26,174 bases of DNA, from IMG/VR virus record IMGVR_UViG_3300042511_000076, positions 1 to 26,174 of that record. One strand, 5' to 3'. The number at the start of each line of letters is the position of its first letter. The stretch's first letter is position 1. Origin of the DNA: a virus. Position numbers and translations under genes: made by a program. The notes under the pieces are model-generated. The model saw only the letters and a program-made list of their open reading frames with translations. It was not told the origin of the DNA and did no database searches. This document shows, piece by piece, positions 9,189-14,214 of the stretch.

Positions 9189-9717
9189 ACCTATATTGTA
9201 TCTCTTTTATATTTTGTTTTATTTCTCGTATCAGAAAGTATGCCGATGTACTGTTGATGTCAAAGTACTGAGCCAGTGCAGTCTGAGTTGAGTGACCTTT
9301 GTCATAGTATGCTTCAAATATAATCCTTTTTATCCTATCGTCCAAGTTGTTCCTGTATATCTCGACCATTGCCTTCTTAAAGTTGTGGTCATTCTCAATT
9401 CTTATCTTGTGCTCTATCTCTGTGGGGTCATCAATGCAATCTGTTAGGTACTCCTGTGATCTGTAGATGTCATCTTTCTTAGTCCTGGAGCCTTGAGTCC
9501 ATATCAACTCATACTTGATCGTGTTGAGTAGGTAGCTCTTAGCCTTGTCTTGAGTCATGTCTGGTATGTTTACTTTCACACAGTGTAGATATGCGTTGTT
9601 GATGACTGCATCTGCATCTATTGAGCTTGGTATATTGAGTCGCTTGAGGAAGTGCTTTGTGTATTTGAGCACCTCTTCATAGTTGCGGCTGATATATTGG
9701 TCAAGTATTAGCTTCAT
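9175..9717 (-). CDS. Sigma-70-like transcription factor (phage-encoded)
   Basis: A 180-residue protein with the layout of a small sigma factor. Region 2-like helices occupy about residues 30-85 (SIDADAVINNAYLHCVK, KAKSYLLNTIKYELIW, then a basic SRTKK). An acidic linker follows at about 92-112. A region 4-like helix-turn-helix lies at about 128-172 (DRIKRIIFEAYYDKGHSTQT, ALAQYFDINSTSAYFLIREI). It would redirect host RNA polymerase, most simply to late genes, since it sits just before the terminase genes and downstream of a terminator/promoter pair. It overlaps the upstream small basic protein gene by 17 bp. The family assignment is by pattern only; a plain HTH regulator is the alternative. Confidence 0.55.
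   Translation of the reverse strand: MKLILDQYISRNYEEVLKYTKHFLKRLNIPSSIDADAVINNAYLHCVKVNIPDMTQDKAKSYLLNTIKYELIWTQGSRTKKDDIYRSQEYLTDCIDDPTEIEHKIRIENDHNFKKAMVEIYRNNLDDRIKRIIFEAYYDKGHSTQTALAQYFDINSTSAYFLIREIKQNIKEIQYRYEEC
9189..9200 (-). promoter_or_regulatory. Leader motif TACAATATAGGT abutting a start codon (copy 2)
   Basis: Identical to the copy at 7075-7086 and directly followed by the ATG of the 54-residue membrane protein. The conserved block extends three bases further upstream (AGATACAATATAGGT in both). It lies inside the end of the sigma-like gene. Confidence 0.5.
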
Positions 9718-9904
9718 ACCAGGTCAAGAAGTCTTTATACCATACCTTCCTACGTACTCCAGAGCAGAAGCACTCTTTATCACGTACACCTGTTGCCTTC
9801 TGTTTGACTGCTCTGAGTTGCACCAGCGAGCTCTTTGTCATTGTCTCCTCCTCTGGCAGGTTGAGGATGGTCTCTATGAGTTGTATATCAGTTTGTTCAA
9901 GCAT
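9701..9904 (-). CDS. Small basic protein with Cys residues, unknown
   Basis: A 67-residue protein from the ATG at 9902-9904 (MLEQTDIQLIETILNLPEEE). The frame is open further upstream, but that part overlaps the neighbouring membrane protein gene throughout, so I take the internal ATG. It continues TMTKSSLVQLRAVKQKATG and VRDKECFCSGVRRKVWYKDF. The C-terminal half is basic, with a CFC pair that might bind metal or nucleic acid. It overlaps the membrane protein gene by 31 bp and the sigma-like gene by 17 bp, in a tightly packed operon. No known family recognised; similar short proteins with a KECFCxxxRRKVW-type segment would be worth searching. Confidence 0.6.
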   Translation of the reverse strand: MLEQTDIQLIETILNLPEEETMTKSSLVQLRAVKQKATGVRDKECFCSGVRRKVWYKDFLTWYEANT

Positions 9905-10104
9905 ACTGCTGTGAGTGATGTGGCACAGGCCACAGTGAATGATTGTGAGTAGGCTAAGGTTGACCAGAATGAGAGACACTTCCAGCAACCGAGTGCAGTG
10001 TGTAGCCAGTCTGGTAGTATCATGGTGTCTATGTAGTCCTGGATAGGCTCGAAGTGGGTGAACCACCATGAGACTACTAAGGGAGTGATGTAATTGATTA
10101 TCAT
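9874..10104 (-). CDS. Small membrane protein with a CWKC motif (DUF1360-like)
   Basis: A 76-residue protein from the ATG at 10102-10104 (MIINYITPLVVSWWFTHFEP). Hydrophobic segments lie at about residues 3-17 and 40-70, the second containing ALGCWKCLSFWSTLAY. The CxxC in a membrane segment with WxxxL spacing resembles small DUF1360-type phage membrane proteins; I judge this by eye. An upstream in-frame extension to 10185 would run through a terminator hairpin, so the internal ATG is preferred. It is the first gene after the terminator at 10138-10159 and probably the first gene of the block that leads to sigma-like factor and terminase. Function unknown. Confidence 0.6.
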   Translation of the reverse strand: MIINYITPLVVSWWFTHFEPIQDYIDTMILPDWLHTALGCWKCLSFWSTLAYSQSFTVACATSLTAVCLNKLIYNS

Positions 10105-10108
10105 GGTG

Positions 10109-10138
10109 TAAATATAGTAATTATTTGAATACAACAAA
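10109..10138 (-). promoter_or_regulatory. Candidate promoter at the start of the sigma-terminase block
   Basis: On the minus strand a TTTG (10135-10138) is followed after 18 bp by TATATTTA (10109-10116), one base from the Bacteroidota -7 consensus TAnnTTTG. The predicted start would fall at or within a few bases of the ATG at 10104, so the mRNA may be nearly leaderless. The TTTG overlaps the tail of the terminator just upstream. Confidence 0.4.
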
Positions 10139-10159
10139 GGGGAGCTGTTATACTCCCCT
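10138..10159 (-). terminator. Rho-independent-type terminator ending the replication operon
   Basis: A perfect 7-bp stem, AGGGGAG (10138-10144) against CTCCCCT (10153-10159), with an 8-nt loop. On the minus strand it is followed by a T-rich tail (TTTGTTGTATT). It lies after the last small gene of the replication operon (stop at 10175). Confidence 0.65.
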
Positions 10160-10174
10160 GTTGGCTGCCGAGCC

Positions 10175-10321
10175 TCAGTTGTCAAACGTACTTAGCGTTG
10201 TACATATCTTAGTGCCACTTGAGAATAGTATTAAACAGTACTTACCTTGTATCTGTAGAATCTCTACTATCTCTTTCTTATTGTATTGGACTTTGTCACC
10301 TACCTTATGTATCTTGCTCAT
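10175..10321 (-). CDS. Small beta-rich protein, unknown (48 residues)
   Basis: From the ATG at 10319-10321 the product is MSKIHKVGDKVQYNKKEIVE followed by a short strand-rich part ending in STFDN. The pattern KVGDKVQYNKKEIVEIL, GKYCLILFSSGTK is like a tiny SH3 or KOW-type barrel. A TTG-initiated form (10375) would add 18 residues but overlaps another possible small gene. It is the last gene of the replication operon, ending 16 bp before the terminator stem. Function unknown. Confidence 0.5.
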   Translation of the reverse strand: MSKIHKVGDKVQYNKKEIVEILQIQGKYCLILFSSGTKICTTLSTFDN

Positions 10322-10385
10322 CTGATGGTATTGTATTATCAAGTATCTCTTGAGGGGTGTAATACTGCCCTTCAATGTAGATCAT
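10305..10385 (-). CDS. Possible 26-residue peptide
   Basis: An ATG at 10383-10385 opens a frame encoding MIYIEGQYYTPQEILDNTIP plus an acidic SDEQDT end, stopping at 10305. It fills the gap after the HTH gene and overlaps the next start by 17 bp, as other genes of this operon do. It is too short to be sure of. Confidence 0.3.
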   Translation of the reverse strand: MIYIEGQYYTPQEILDNTIPSDEQDT

Positions 10386-10402
10386 TATTTGTACTAAATA
10401 GT

Positions 10403-10618
10403 TCATTTCATCAAGTAATTAAACACTTTATCATAGAACTTACCTCGTGCCTCACCACCTTGAAGGAAGCGGTGCAGTGTTGCGTTGACTACACCGATAT
10501 CCTCTGCCATGTGTACAGCCCTGTTTCTGCTGTTTAGCTTGTCTTTAAGCTCACTTCTCATCCAGTCGGTTAGTGTTTGACCTACCTGGAGATAAACGGT
10601 CTTAGAACGGGAGGTCAT
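10403..10618 (-). CDS. Small helix-turn-helix protein
   Basis: A 71-residue protein from the ATG at 10616-10618 (MTSRSKTVYLQVGQTLTDWM). Residues 34-56 (AVHMAEDIGVVNATLHRFLQ) have the spacing of an XRE-type helix-turn-helix: helix, VVN turn, recognition helix. It is followed by a basic KFYDKVFNYL helix. It overlaps the end of the DUF3127 gene by 17 bp, so it is co-expressed with replication genes and could be a timing regulator of the switch to late transcription. An in-frame extension to 10702 lies wholly within the upstream gene and is not used. Confidence 0.6.
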   Translation of the reverse strand: MTSRSKTVYLQVGQTLTDWMRSELKDKLNSRNRAVHMAEDIGVVNATLHRFLQGGEARGKFYDKVFNYLMK

Positions 10619-10919
10619 CTGGCATAGGCATTGGTTCATTGACTGGAGATGCTGCCTCACCTTGCACCTTCCATGCATCAAGTGTGTTGTAGTACTTACC
10701 ATTGTACTCTCTACCTCTCACGTTGAATGATACTGTGACCTCTTGACCTTGACCATACGGTGCTATAATATCCATCTTGTCATTGACTGTCTGGAAGATT
10801 ACCTCTTGAGGGTACTTGTCTGCTGTAGTGATCACAAACTCTCTCACTGAGAATTTATCTGATATCACTTTGATTGGGTTGATGAGCTTGATAGCTCCTT
10901 TCATTGTTAATTCTGACAT
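10602..10919 (-). CDS. SSB-like protein, DUF3127 family
   Basis: A 105-residue protein likely to bind single-stranded DNA during phage replication and recombination. The body (residues 8-85: GAIKLINPIKVISDKFSVRE, FVITTADKYPQEVIFQTVND, and VTVSFNVRGREYNGKYYNTL) matches the DUF3127 pattern, an OB-like fold common in Bacteroidota and their phages. The C-terminus is Pro-rich and ends MPDDLPF, very like the acidic DDDIPF tip by which bacterial SSB recruits partner proteins. It is followed by an HTH gene and preceded, in the same operon, by ERF, RecB-like and VRR-NUC-like genes. The start ATG at 10917-10919 is preceded by ATACAACAAC. Family by eye; fairly sure. Confidence 0.75.
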   Translation of the reverse strand: MSELTMKGAIKLINPIKVISDKFSVREFVITTADKYPQEVIFQTVNDKMDIIAPYGQGQEVTVSFNVRGREYNGKYYNTLDAWKVQGEAASPVNEPMPMPDDLPF

Positions 10920-10929
10920 TGTTGTTGTA

Positions 10930-11091
10930 TTATACTACTCTCTCAGAGAACGCTTTCTCTGGAGTAGTTTGATTTATAATCTCATCAGCTATTTCAAGTG
11001 CATGATGTATCATAAGACTTACATCAGACGTCATGTCTGAGCTAATCATTGCAGCCACTAACTGAGTGACAATTTGTGTTCTTGTTTCCAT
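10930..11091 (-). CDS. Small helical protein, unknown (53 residues)
   Basis: ATG at 11089-11091 to TAA at 10930-10932. The product METRTQIVTQLVAAMISSDM continues with a helical, mildly acidic part (VSLMIHHALEIADEIINQT) and ends in KAFSERVV. It has the composition of a soluble all-helical protein and sits 10 bp before the DUF3127 gene. No family recognised. Small helical proteins of this sort (a helix of regular ALEIADE type following an N-terminal helix) are common in Bacteroidota phage replication operons. Confidence 0.6.
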   Translation of the reverse strand: METRTQIVTQLVAAMISSDMTSDVSLMIHHALEIADEIINQTTPEKAFSERVV

Positions 11092-11105
11092 TTGTTATTT
11101 GTTAT

Positions 11106-11168
11106 TTAAAGGTTAATAAATTCAATTACTACTAATGGTTGCTCTTCATTTTCTGATTTTATTCTCAT
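11106..11168 (-). CDS. Possible 20-residue peptide coupled to the preceding gene
   Basis: ATG at 11166-11168 overlaps the TGA of the preceding gene (ATGA) and opens a frame encoding MRIKSENEEQPLVVIEFINL. A second member of the same small gene family, at 13163-13378, is likewise followed by an ATGA-coupled frame beginning MRIK. This parallel is the only support beyond coupling. Confidence 0.3.
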   Translation of the reverse strand: MRIKSENEEQPLVVIEFINL

Positions 11169-11470
11169 TTATTCTGATTTAAAAGGTTAATTATTTCTTG
11201 TTTTACTTCTTGATAATATTCAATGGCATTGAAAGTTGTATAAAATACATTGCCATTAGTTAATGTACCAAATGAGTTCAAAATTTCATCCACTGCAATC
11301 ACTGCTGTTTGCTTAGCTAATTTATCCCAATAGATTTCAACATCTTCTCCTAACTCATCATTGAATATAGAGGCTTGACGTTTTAACTCATCATTTGTAG
11401 TCCATGCAATACTTGACTGTAGATTGTAGAATCTATCTACTAACTGTTGTGCTTTTTCTTTTGGTGTCAT
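11165..11470 (-). CDS. Small helical protein, family member A of three
   Basis: A 101-residue acidic, helical protein beginning MTPKEKAQQLVDRFYNL. It is related to the products at 13163-13378 and 18299-18469: all start M-[ST]-x-K-[ED]-KA, two share IAVDEI-x-NS, and all end in a Y-[YW]-x-[ED]-V helix (here YYQEVKQEIINLL). This copy is the longest, with an insertion around residues 20-50 (DELKRQASIFNDELGED). Its start overlaps the stop of the RecB-like gene (TAATG). The DNA is more AT-rich than the exonuclease gene beside it. Function unknown; the family probably forms small helical bundles. Confidence 0.7.
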   Translation of the reverse strand: MTPKEKAQQLVDRFYNLQSSIAWTTNDELKRQASIFNDELGEDVEIYWDKLAKQTAVIAVDEILNSFGTLTNGNVFYTTFNAIEYYQEVKQEIINLLNQNK

Positions 11471-12090
11471 TACTTATTGTTTAAAAGATTTATATATTGT
11501 GAATAGTATTCTGAGCAGTGAATCAACCGTTCCTTAATTTGCTCCTCAAGTGCCTCATCTCTCTCATATCTCACCACTGTGATACGTTTAGCTGGATCTA
11601 TGTGGTCAACTCTATGGATGGATAGGTTATCCCACTCAGTCAATAGCTCATCGGGTGTAGTGTACATAGTGTAGACTAACTCAAAGGATGGCTTATTATA
11701 CAGCCACATATATGCCCTACCTTGCCACTCGTATCCACTTGCATCACCTTCTGATGGTGTAGCAGGGAAGGTCTCTAATGACCAGGATGACTTGATGTCA
11801 ATGATACTGTCATCTGTTATGATGTCACAGCAGCCAGTCATGAACTCATTAGATACTCTCTCTTCGTTCTTAGTGTACAGAGCAAACCTAACTGAGTTCA
11901 GTAGGTCAATACCTTCCTGCTCCCAGTCAGTACCCTTGATCATTGGCTTAGTCTTGATCTCTGTGGTGTATCCATAGAAGTCTTGCTTAGCTATCTTTCT
12001 AATCTCTGACTTAGTAGTCTCAGATAGTATCTCTGACTTACTCCTTGAGTTGGTCATTAGGTTGCCTAATTGTGATGCTCTCCACTTCAT
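11470..12090 (-). CDS. PD-(D/E)XK exonuclease, RecB/lambda-exo-like
   Basis: A 206-residue nuclease that likely resects double-strand ends for the ERF annealing protein encoded just upstream. Motifs in order: a conserved Glu in GTDWEQEGIDL (residues 53-62), catalytic Asp89 in TGCCDII, the signature DIK (98-100) in SIIDIKSSWS, and Gln123 in YEWQGRAYMWLY, the usual helix with Q-x-x-x-Y. This is the pattern of YqaJ/Cas4/lambda-exo nucleases. Its ATG overlaps the TGA of the ERF gene by 4 bp, the classic two-gene phage recombination module. The family is clear; the exact subgroup is not. Confidence 0.8.
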   Translation of the reverse strand: MKWRASQLGNLMTNSRSKSEILSETTKSEIRKIAKQDFYGYTTEIKTKPMIKGTDWEQEGIDLLNSVRFALYTKNEERVSNEFMTGCCDIITDDSIIDIKSSWSLETFPATPSEGDASGYEWQGRAYMWLYNKPSFELVYTMYTTPDELLTEWDNLSIHRVDHIDPAKRITVVRYERDEALEEQIKERLIHCSEYYSQYINLLNNK

Positions 12091-12683
12091 AGTCTTGCCT
12101 CCTGTTCTTTAGTTAGTGAGAACTGCTCTCTCAACTTCTTAATTGAGTAAGTGCCTTTCTCCATAGCAGCAAGTGCATCTGTAAGTCGCTCATCAGAGAT
12201 AGGTGGCTTGGTCGGTGTTGACTTGGTTGGTGCTGGCTTGCTTGCTGCCTCACCATCGTCATCTACTGCTTGTAGTGATAGAGTTGACTGAAGGGTGTAA
12301 CGTCTGTAGTAAGTGATGGCACTACCTTGCTGCTGTGGGTTCATACCTGCTGGCAGTTCCATGCATGACTCAACCTTTGCACCTGAGTCAATGTCGATTA
12401 TCTGAGTGCACACACTATTGCCTTGTATAGGTTGCAACAGTAGTAAACCGTTCTCAAGTAAGATTGGCTCAACTGCCTCAATGATTGCATTTAAGTTGGC
12501 ATACTTAGAATGATGACTTGTAGCATTCTTAGTAACCTTACCGATTGCTAACTTAGCTCTGTGGAGCTTTTGGTGGAAGGACAGTGTTGCCTCTTCGTTT
12601 GCCTGTCTGATTTTCTCAGATGAGCTGATTAATTGCTTTTCCATAAATTGATTATTTTCAGTAAAGTTAAGAAAGTTTTGCAT
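12087..12683 (-). CDS. erf: ERF-family single-strand annealing protein
   Basis: A 198-residue recombinase that anneals complementary single strands, partner of the exonuclease that follows. The ERF core is clear: HHSKYANLNAIIEAVEPILL followed by ENGLLLLQPI, then PQQQGSAITYYRRYTLQS and LQAVDDDGEAA (about residues 55-150 of the chosen form). After it comes a Pro/Thr/Lys-rich linker (KPAPTKSTPTKPP) and a C-terminal helical part that may contact SSB or other partners. I start at the ATG 12681-12683. A TTG three codons upstream or the ATG at 12644 (MEKQLISSSEK) are alternatives. The 14-mer ATGTTAATAACTTT lies 12 bp before this ATG. It overlaps the exonuclease gene by ATGA. Confidence 0.8.
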   Translation of the reverse strand: MQNFLNFTENNQFMEKQLISSSEKIRQANEEATLSFHQKLHRAKLAIGKVTKNATSHHSKYANLNAIIEAVEPILLENGLLLLQPIQGNSVCTQIIDIDSGAKVESCMELPAGMNPQQQGSAITYYRRYTLQSTLSLQAVDDDGEAASKPAPTKSTPTKPPISDERLTDALAAMEKGTYSIKKLREQFSLTKEQEARL

Positions 12684-12694
12684 ATATGACAAAT

Positions 12695-12708
12695 AAAGTT
12701 ATTAACAT
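12695..12708 (-). repeat. 14-bp repeat ATGTTAATAACTTT (copy 1)
   Basis: Identical to 19192-19205, which lies just upstream of the early promoter. Its core GTTA-n-TAAC is a near-palindrome, as expected for an operator half-pair. Here it lies 12 bp before the ERF start and spans the stop codon of the preceding gene. Confidence 0.4.
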
Positions 12709-13061
12709 TTGTATGTTAGTTCCTCTCCAGTCAGTGCGAAGTAAAGATTTTCAAGTTGATGAACGTATTGATTATTACCTATTCTTAATACATGACCATC
12801 AACTTTAATTAGAAAATAATTAAAAAATCCTAACTCAACACCAAAATCACCTTTCATAAATACTCTATCAGTAACTTGTTTGAAACCTAATTTTAATAAT
12901 ACATTCTCATCAAGCTCAAGAGCCTGATAAAAATCATCAATTTCATCATCTAATAAGCTCTCAATATCCTCTAAGTTTATAAGTCCTATCTTATAAGTGC
13001 CATCACCTAACTCAATCTTATATGAGTTACCTAATCTAATTTCATGTGAATCTAATGTCAT
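12702..13061 (-). CDS. Conserved-looking phage protein of unknown function (119 residues)
   Basis: A 119-residue acidic protein starting MTLDSHEIRLGNSYKIELGD and ending in NQYVHQLENLYFALTGEELT. The layout (an IRLGN start, an acidic middle LDEN-VLLKLGFKQ, an F-x-x-YFLIKVDG strand, and a YVHQLxNLYFALTGEEL end) is one I associate with a small hypothetical protein that recurs in Bacteroidota genomes and phages. No catalytic residues or membrane segment are evident. The gene is notably AT-rich with A/T third positions, unlike the exonuclease and ERF genes beside it, which suggests recent acquisition as an extra cargo gene. Confidence 0.65.
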   Translation of the reverse strand: MTLDSHEIRLGNSYKIELGDGTYKIGLINLEDIESLLDDEIDDFYQALELDENVLLKLGFKQVTDRVFMKGDFGVELGFFNYFLIKVDGHVLRIGNNQYVHQLENLYFALTGEELTYKC

Positions 13062-13064
13062 AAT

Positions 13065-13166
13065 TTAATCTATTTCGTTATTTATACCCTTAACAGCACA
13101 TTTGTACTTCTTTCTCAGATGCTTGAGCTTGACGTTGAACTTTGGCATTTTTAGTTTGATTCTCAT
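13065..13166 (-). CDS. Small strongly basic peptide (33 residues)
   Basis: ATG at 13164-13166 overlaps the TGA of the preceding gene (ATGA). The frame encodes MRIKLKMPKFNVKLKHLRKK and a short KGINNEID end, stopping at 13065, three bases before the next start. Eleven of 33 residues are Lys or Arg, all in the first 27 residues. It may bind nucleic acid or an acidic protein. Coupling and the otherwise empty gap argue that it is translated. Confidence 0.5.
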   Translation of the reverse strand: MRIKLKMPKFNVKLKHLRKKYKCAVKGINNEID

Positions 13167-13378
13167 AGTAGTTGTATTTCTTGTTTAACATCATACCAAT
13201 ACTGCTCATCATCAACCATGACCAAAAGTCCTGAGTTGAATATCTCATCCACAGCTATCGATGCACAGTACTTAGCTATCACAGTACATAGTATCTCTTC
13301 ACCACATTCAGTATCACTGTTCATTAGCATTATCCTATAGGTATCAACTAACTCTATTGCCTTATCTTTTGCACTCAT
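13163..13378 (-). CDS. Small helical protein, family member B of three
   Basis: A 71-residue protein (MSAKDKAIELVDTYRIMLMN, then IAVDEIFNS and QYWYDVKQEIQLL). It aligns with the product at 11165-11470 over its ends (KDKA/KEKA, AK-x-x-A, IAVDEI-x-NS, and the closing Y-x-x-VKQEI) and more weakly with 18299-18469. Its ATG overlaps the TGA of the VRR-NUC-like gene, and its own TGA overlaps the ATG of a small basic peptide. Function unknown. Its position next to recombination genes, like copy A, suggests a link to replication or to host takeover rather than to virion structure. Confidence 0.7.
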   Translation of the reverse strand: MSAKDKAIELVDTYRIMLMNSDTECGEEILCTVIAKYCASIAVDEIFNSGLLVMVDDEQYWYDVKQEIQLL

Positions 13379-13851
13379 ATCCCTTCTGTAAATTGTTCAT
13401 ACCACACCACAAACTCATCAAACGTCCTCACAATGATATAAACACCTCCTGCCCGTTCTATAGCAGCTTGATACTGTTTCTGTACATCACTCTGCTTGTC
13501 TTTTTGCTTGATCTCTATCTTAACTGACCTCCCTCTGATAGTAGATGAGATGTCAGCAGTGCCTTTCGTACTTTGACCTGGTGTCCACTTGCCAGGCAGC
13601 TGTTTATGGTAAGCAATCTCACCTGTGCCGACTTGTATCTTTGCTCCTTCCCTGTACTGACCTTGTGAGCTTATTCGCTCAGCTTGACCTCCTTTGTAAG
13701 TGATGTAAGCAATCACACACTTAGTTAGTGCATTGGCTGAGTTATCTGACCACTTAGTGAAGGCCATGTACTTCTCATCCAGTGATGGATACTTAAGTCT
13801 CAAGTCATCCAGCTCCAGTGCCTTGAGTAGTTGTGCGTTTGTTTTGTTCAT
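13375..13851 (-). CDS. VRR-NUC / Holliday-junction-resolvase-like nuclease
   Basis: A 158-residue PD-(D/E)XK-type nuclease. The core is in the second half: KGTADISSTIRGRSVKIEIK gives Asp100 and the Glu113-x-Lys115 pair, followed by the helix VQKQYQAAIERAGGVYIIVR and the strand region EFVVWYEQF. This is the VRR-NUC pattern used by structure-specific or resolvase-type nucleases. The N-terminal 60 residues are helical and may bind DNA. In the operon it lies between an unknown gene and the small family B gene and likely resolves replication or recombination intermediates before packaging. Confidence 0.7.
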   Translation of the reverse strand: MNKTNAQLLKALELDDLRLKYPSLDEKYMAFTKWSDNSANALTKCVIAYITYKGGQAERISSQGQYREGAKIQVGTGEIAYHKQLPGKWTPGQSTKGTADISSTIRGRSVKIEIKQKDKQSDVQKQYQAAIERAGGVYIIVRTFDEFVVWYEQFTEGI

Positions 13852-13854
13852 AGT

Positions 13855-14214
13855 TTAATGTCTACGTCTACCACCTTCAAATGGAAGAATTGTTAAATTA
13901 AATACTTCATAAATTATTTCAGATGATGTGTATCCTCCAAAATTAAACTCTAAATTTTCATCTTTCTGAAAGTATCTTAAATATAAAGTTGGAAGTCCTT
14001 TGTAAAAATCTAAAAATAAATAATCTGTATAGTTATATATACCATATTTAGCAAATACATCCAATACTTTTTTATTGTGTATTGTGCAGTTTCCATTTTC
14101 TACTTCATAACCTGAAAAATCAAAATGTAAATCTCCTTTTTCCAATCTGATAAAATCAATTACTTCATTTTTACTCATTGTTTTTAATCTTGCCGTTGTC
14201 ATTTTTTCACTCAT
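13855..14214 (-). CDS. AT-rich unknown gene inserted in the replication operon
   Basis: A 119-residue protein (MSEKMTTARLKTMSKNEVID start; aromatic-rich middle KYGIYNYTDYLFLDFYKGLP; end FEGGRRRH). It is rich in Tyr, Phe and Asn with no recognisable motif, membrane segment or Cys. The gene overlaps the primase gene by 8 bp and stops 3 bp before the nuclease gene. Its codons are strongly A/T-ended and visibly more AT-rich than both neighbours, so it looks like a separately acquired cargo gene that was fitted into the operon without breaking coupling. Confidence 0.6.
   Translation of the reverse strand: MSEKMTTARLKTMSKNEVIDFIRLEKGDLHFDFSGYEVENGNCTIHNKKVLDVFAKYGIYNYTDYLFLDFYKGLPTLYLRYFQKDENLEFNFGGYTSSEIIYEVFNLTILPFEGGRRRH

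Noticed and set aside
10105-10185. Upstream extension of the membrane protein gene to 10185
   Set aside because: It would have to be translated through the terminator hairpin at 10138-10159; the internal ATG at 10104 gives a normal membrane protein.
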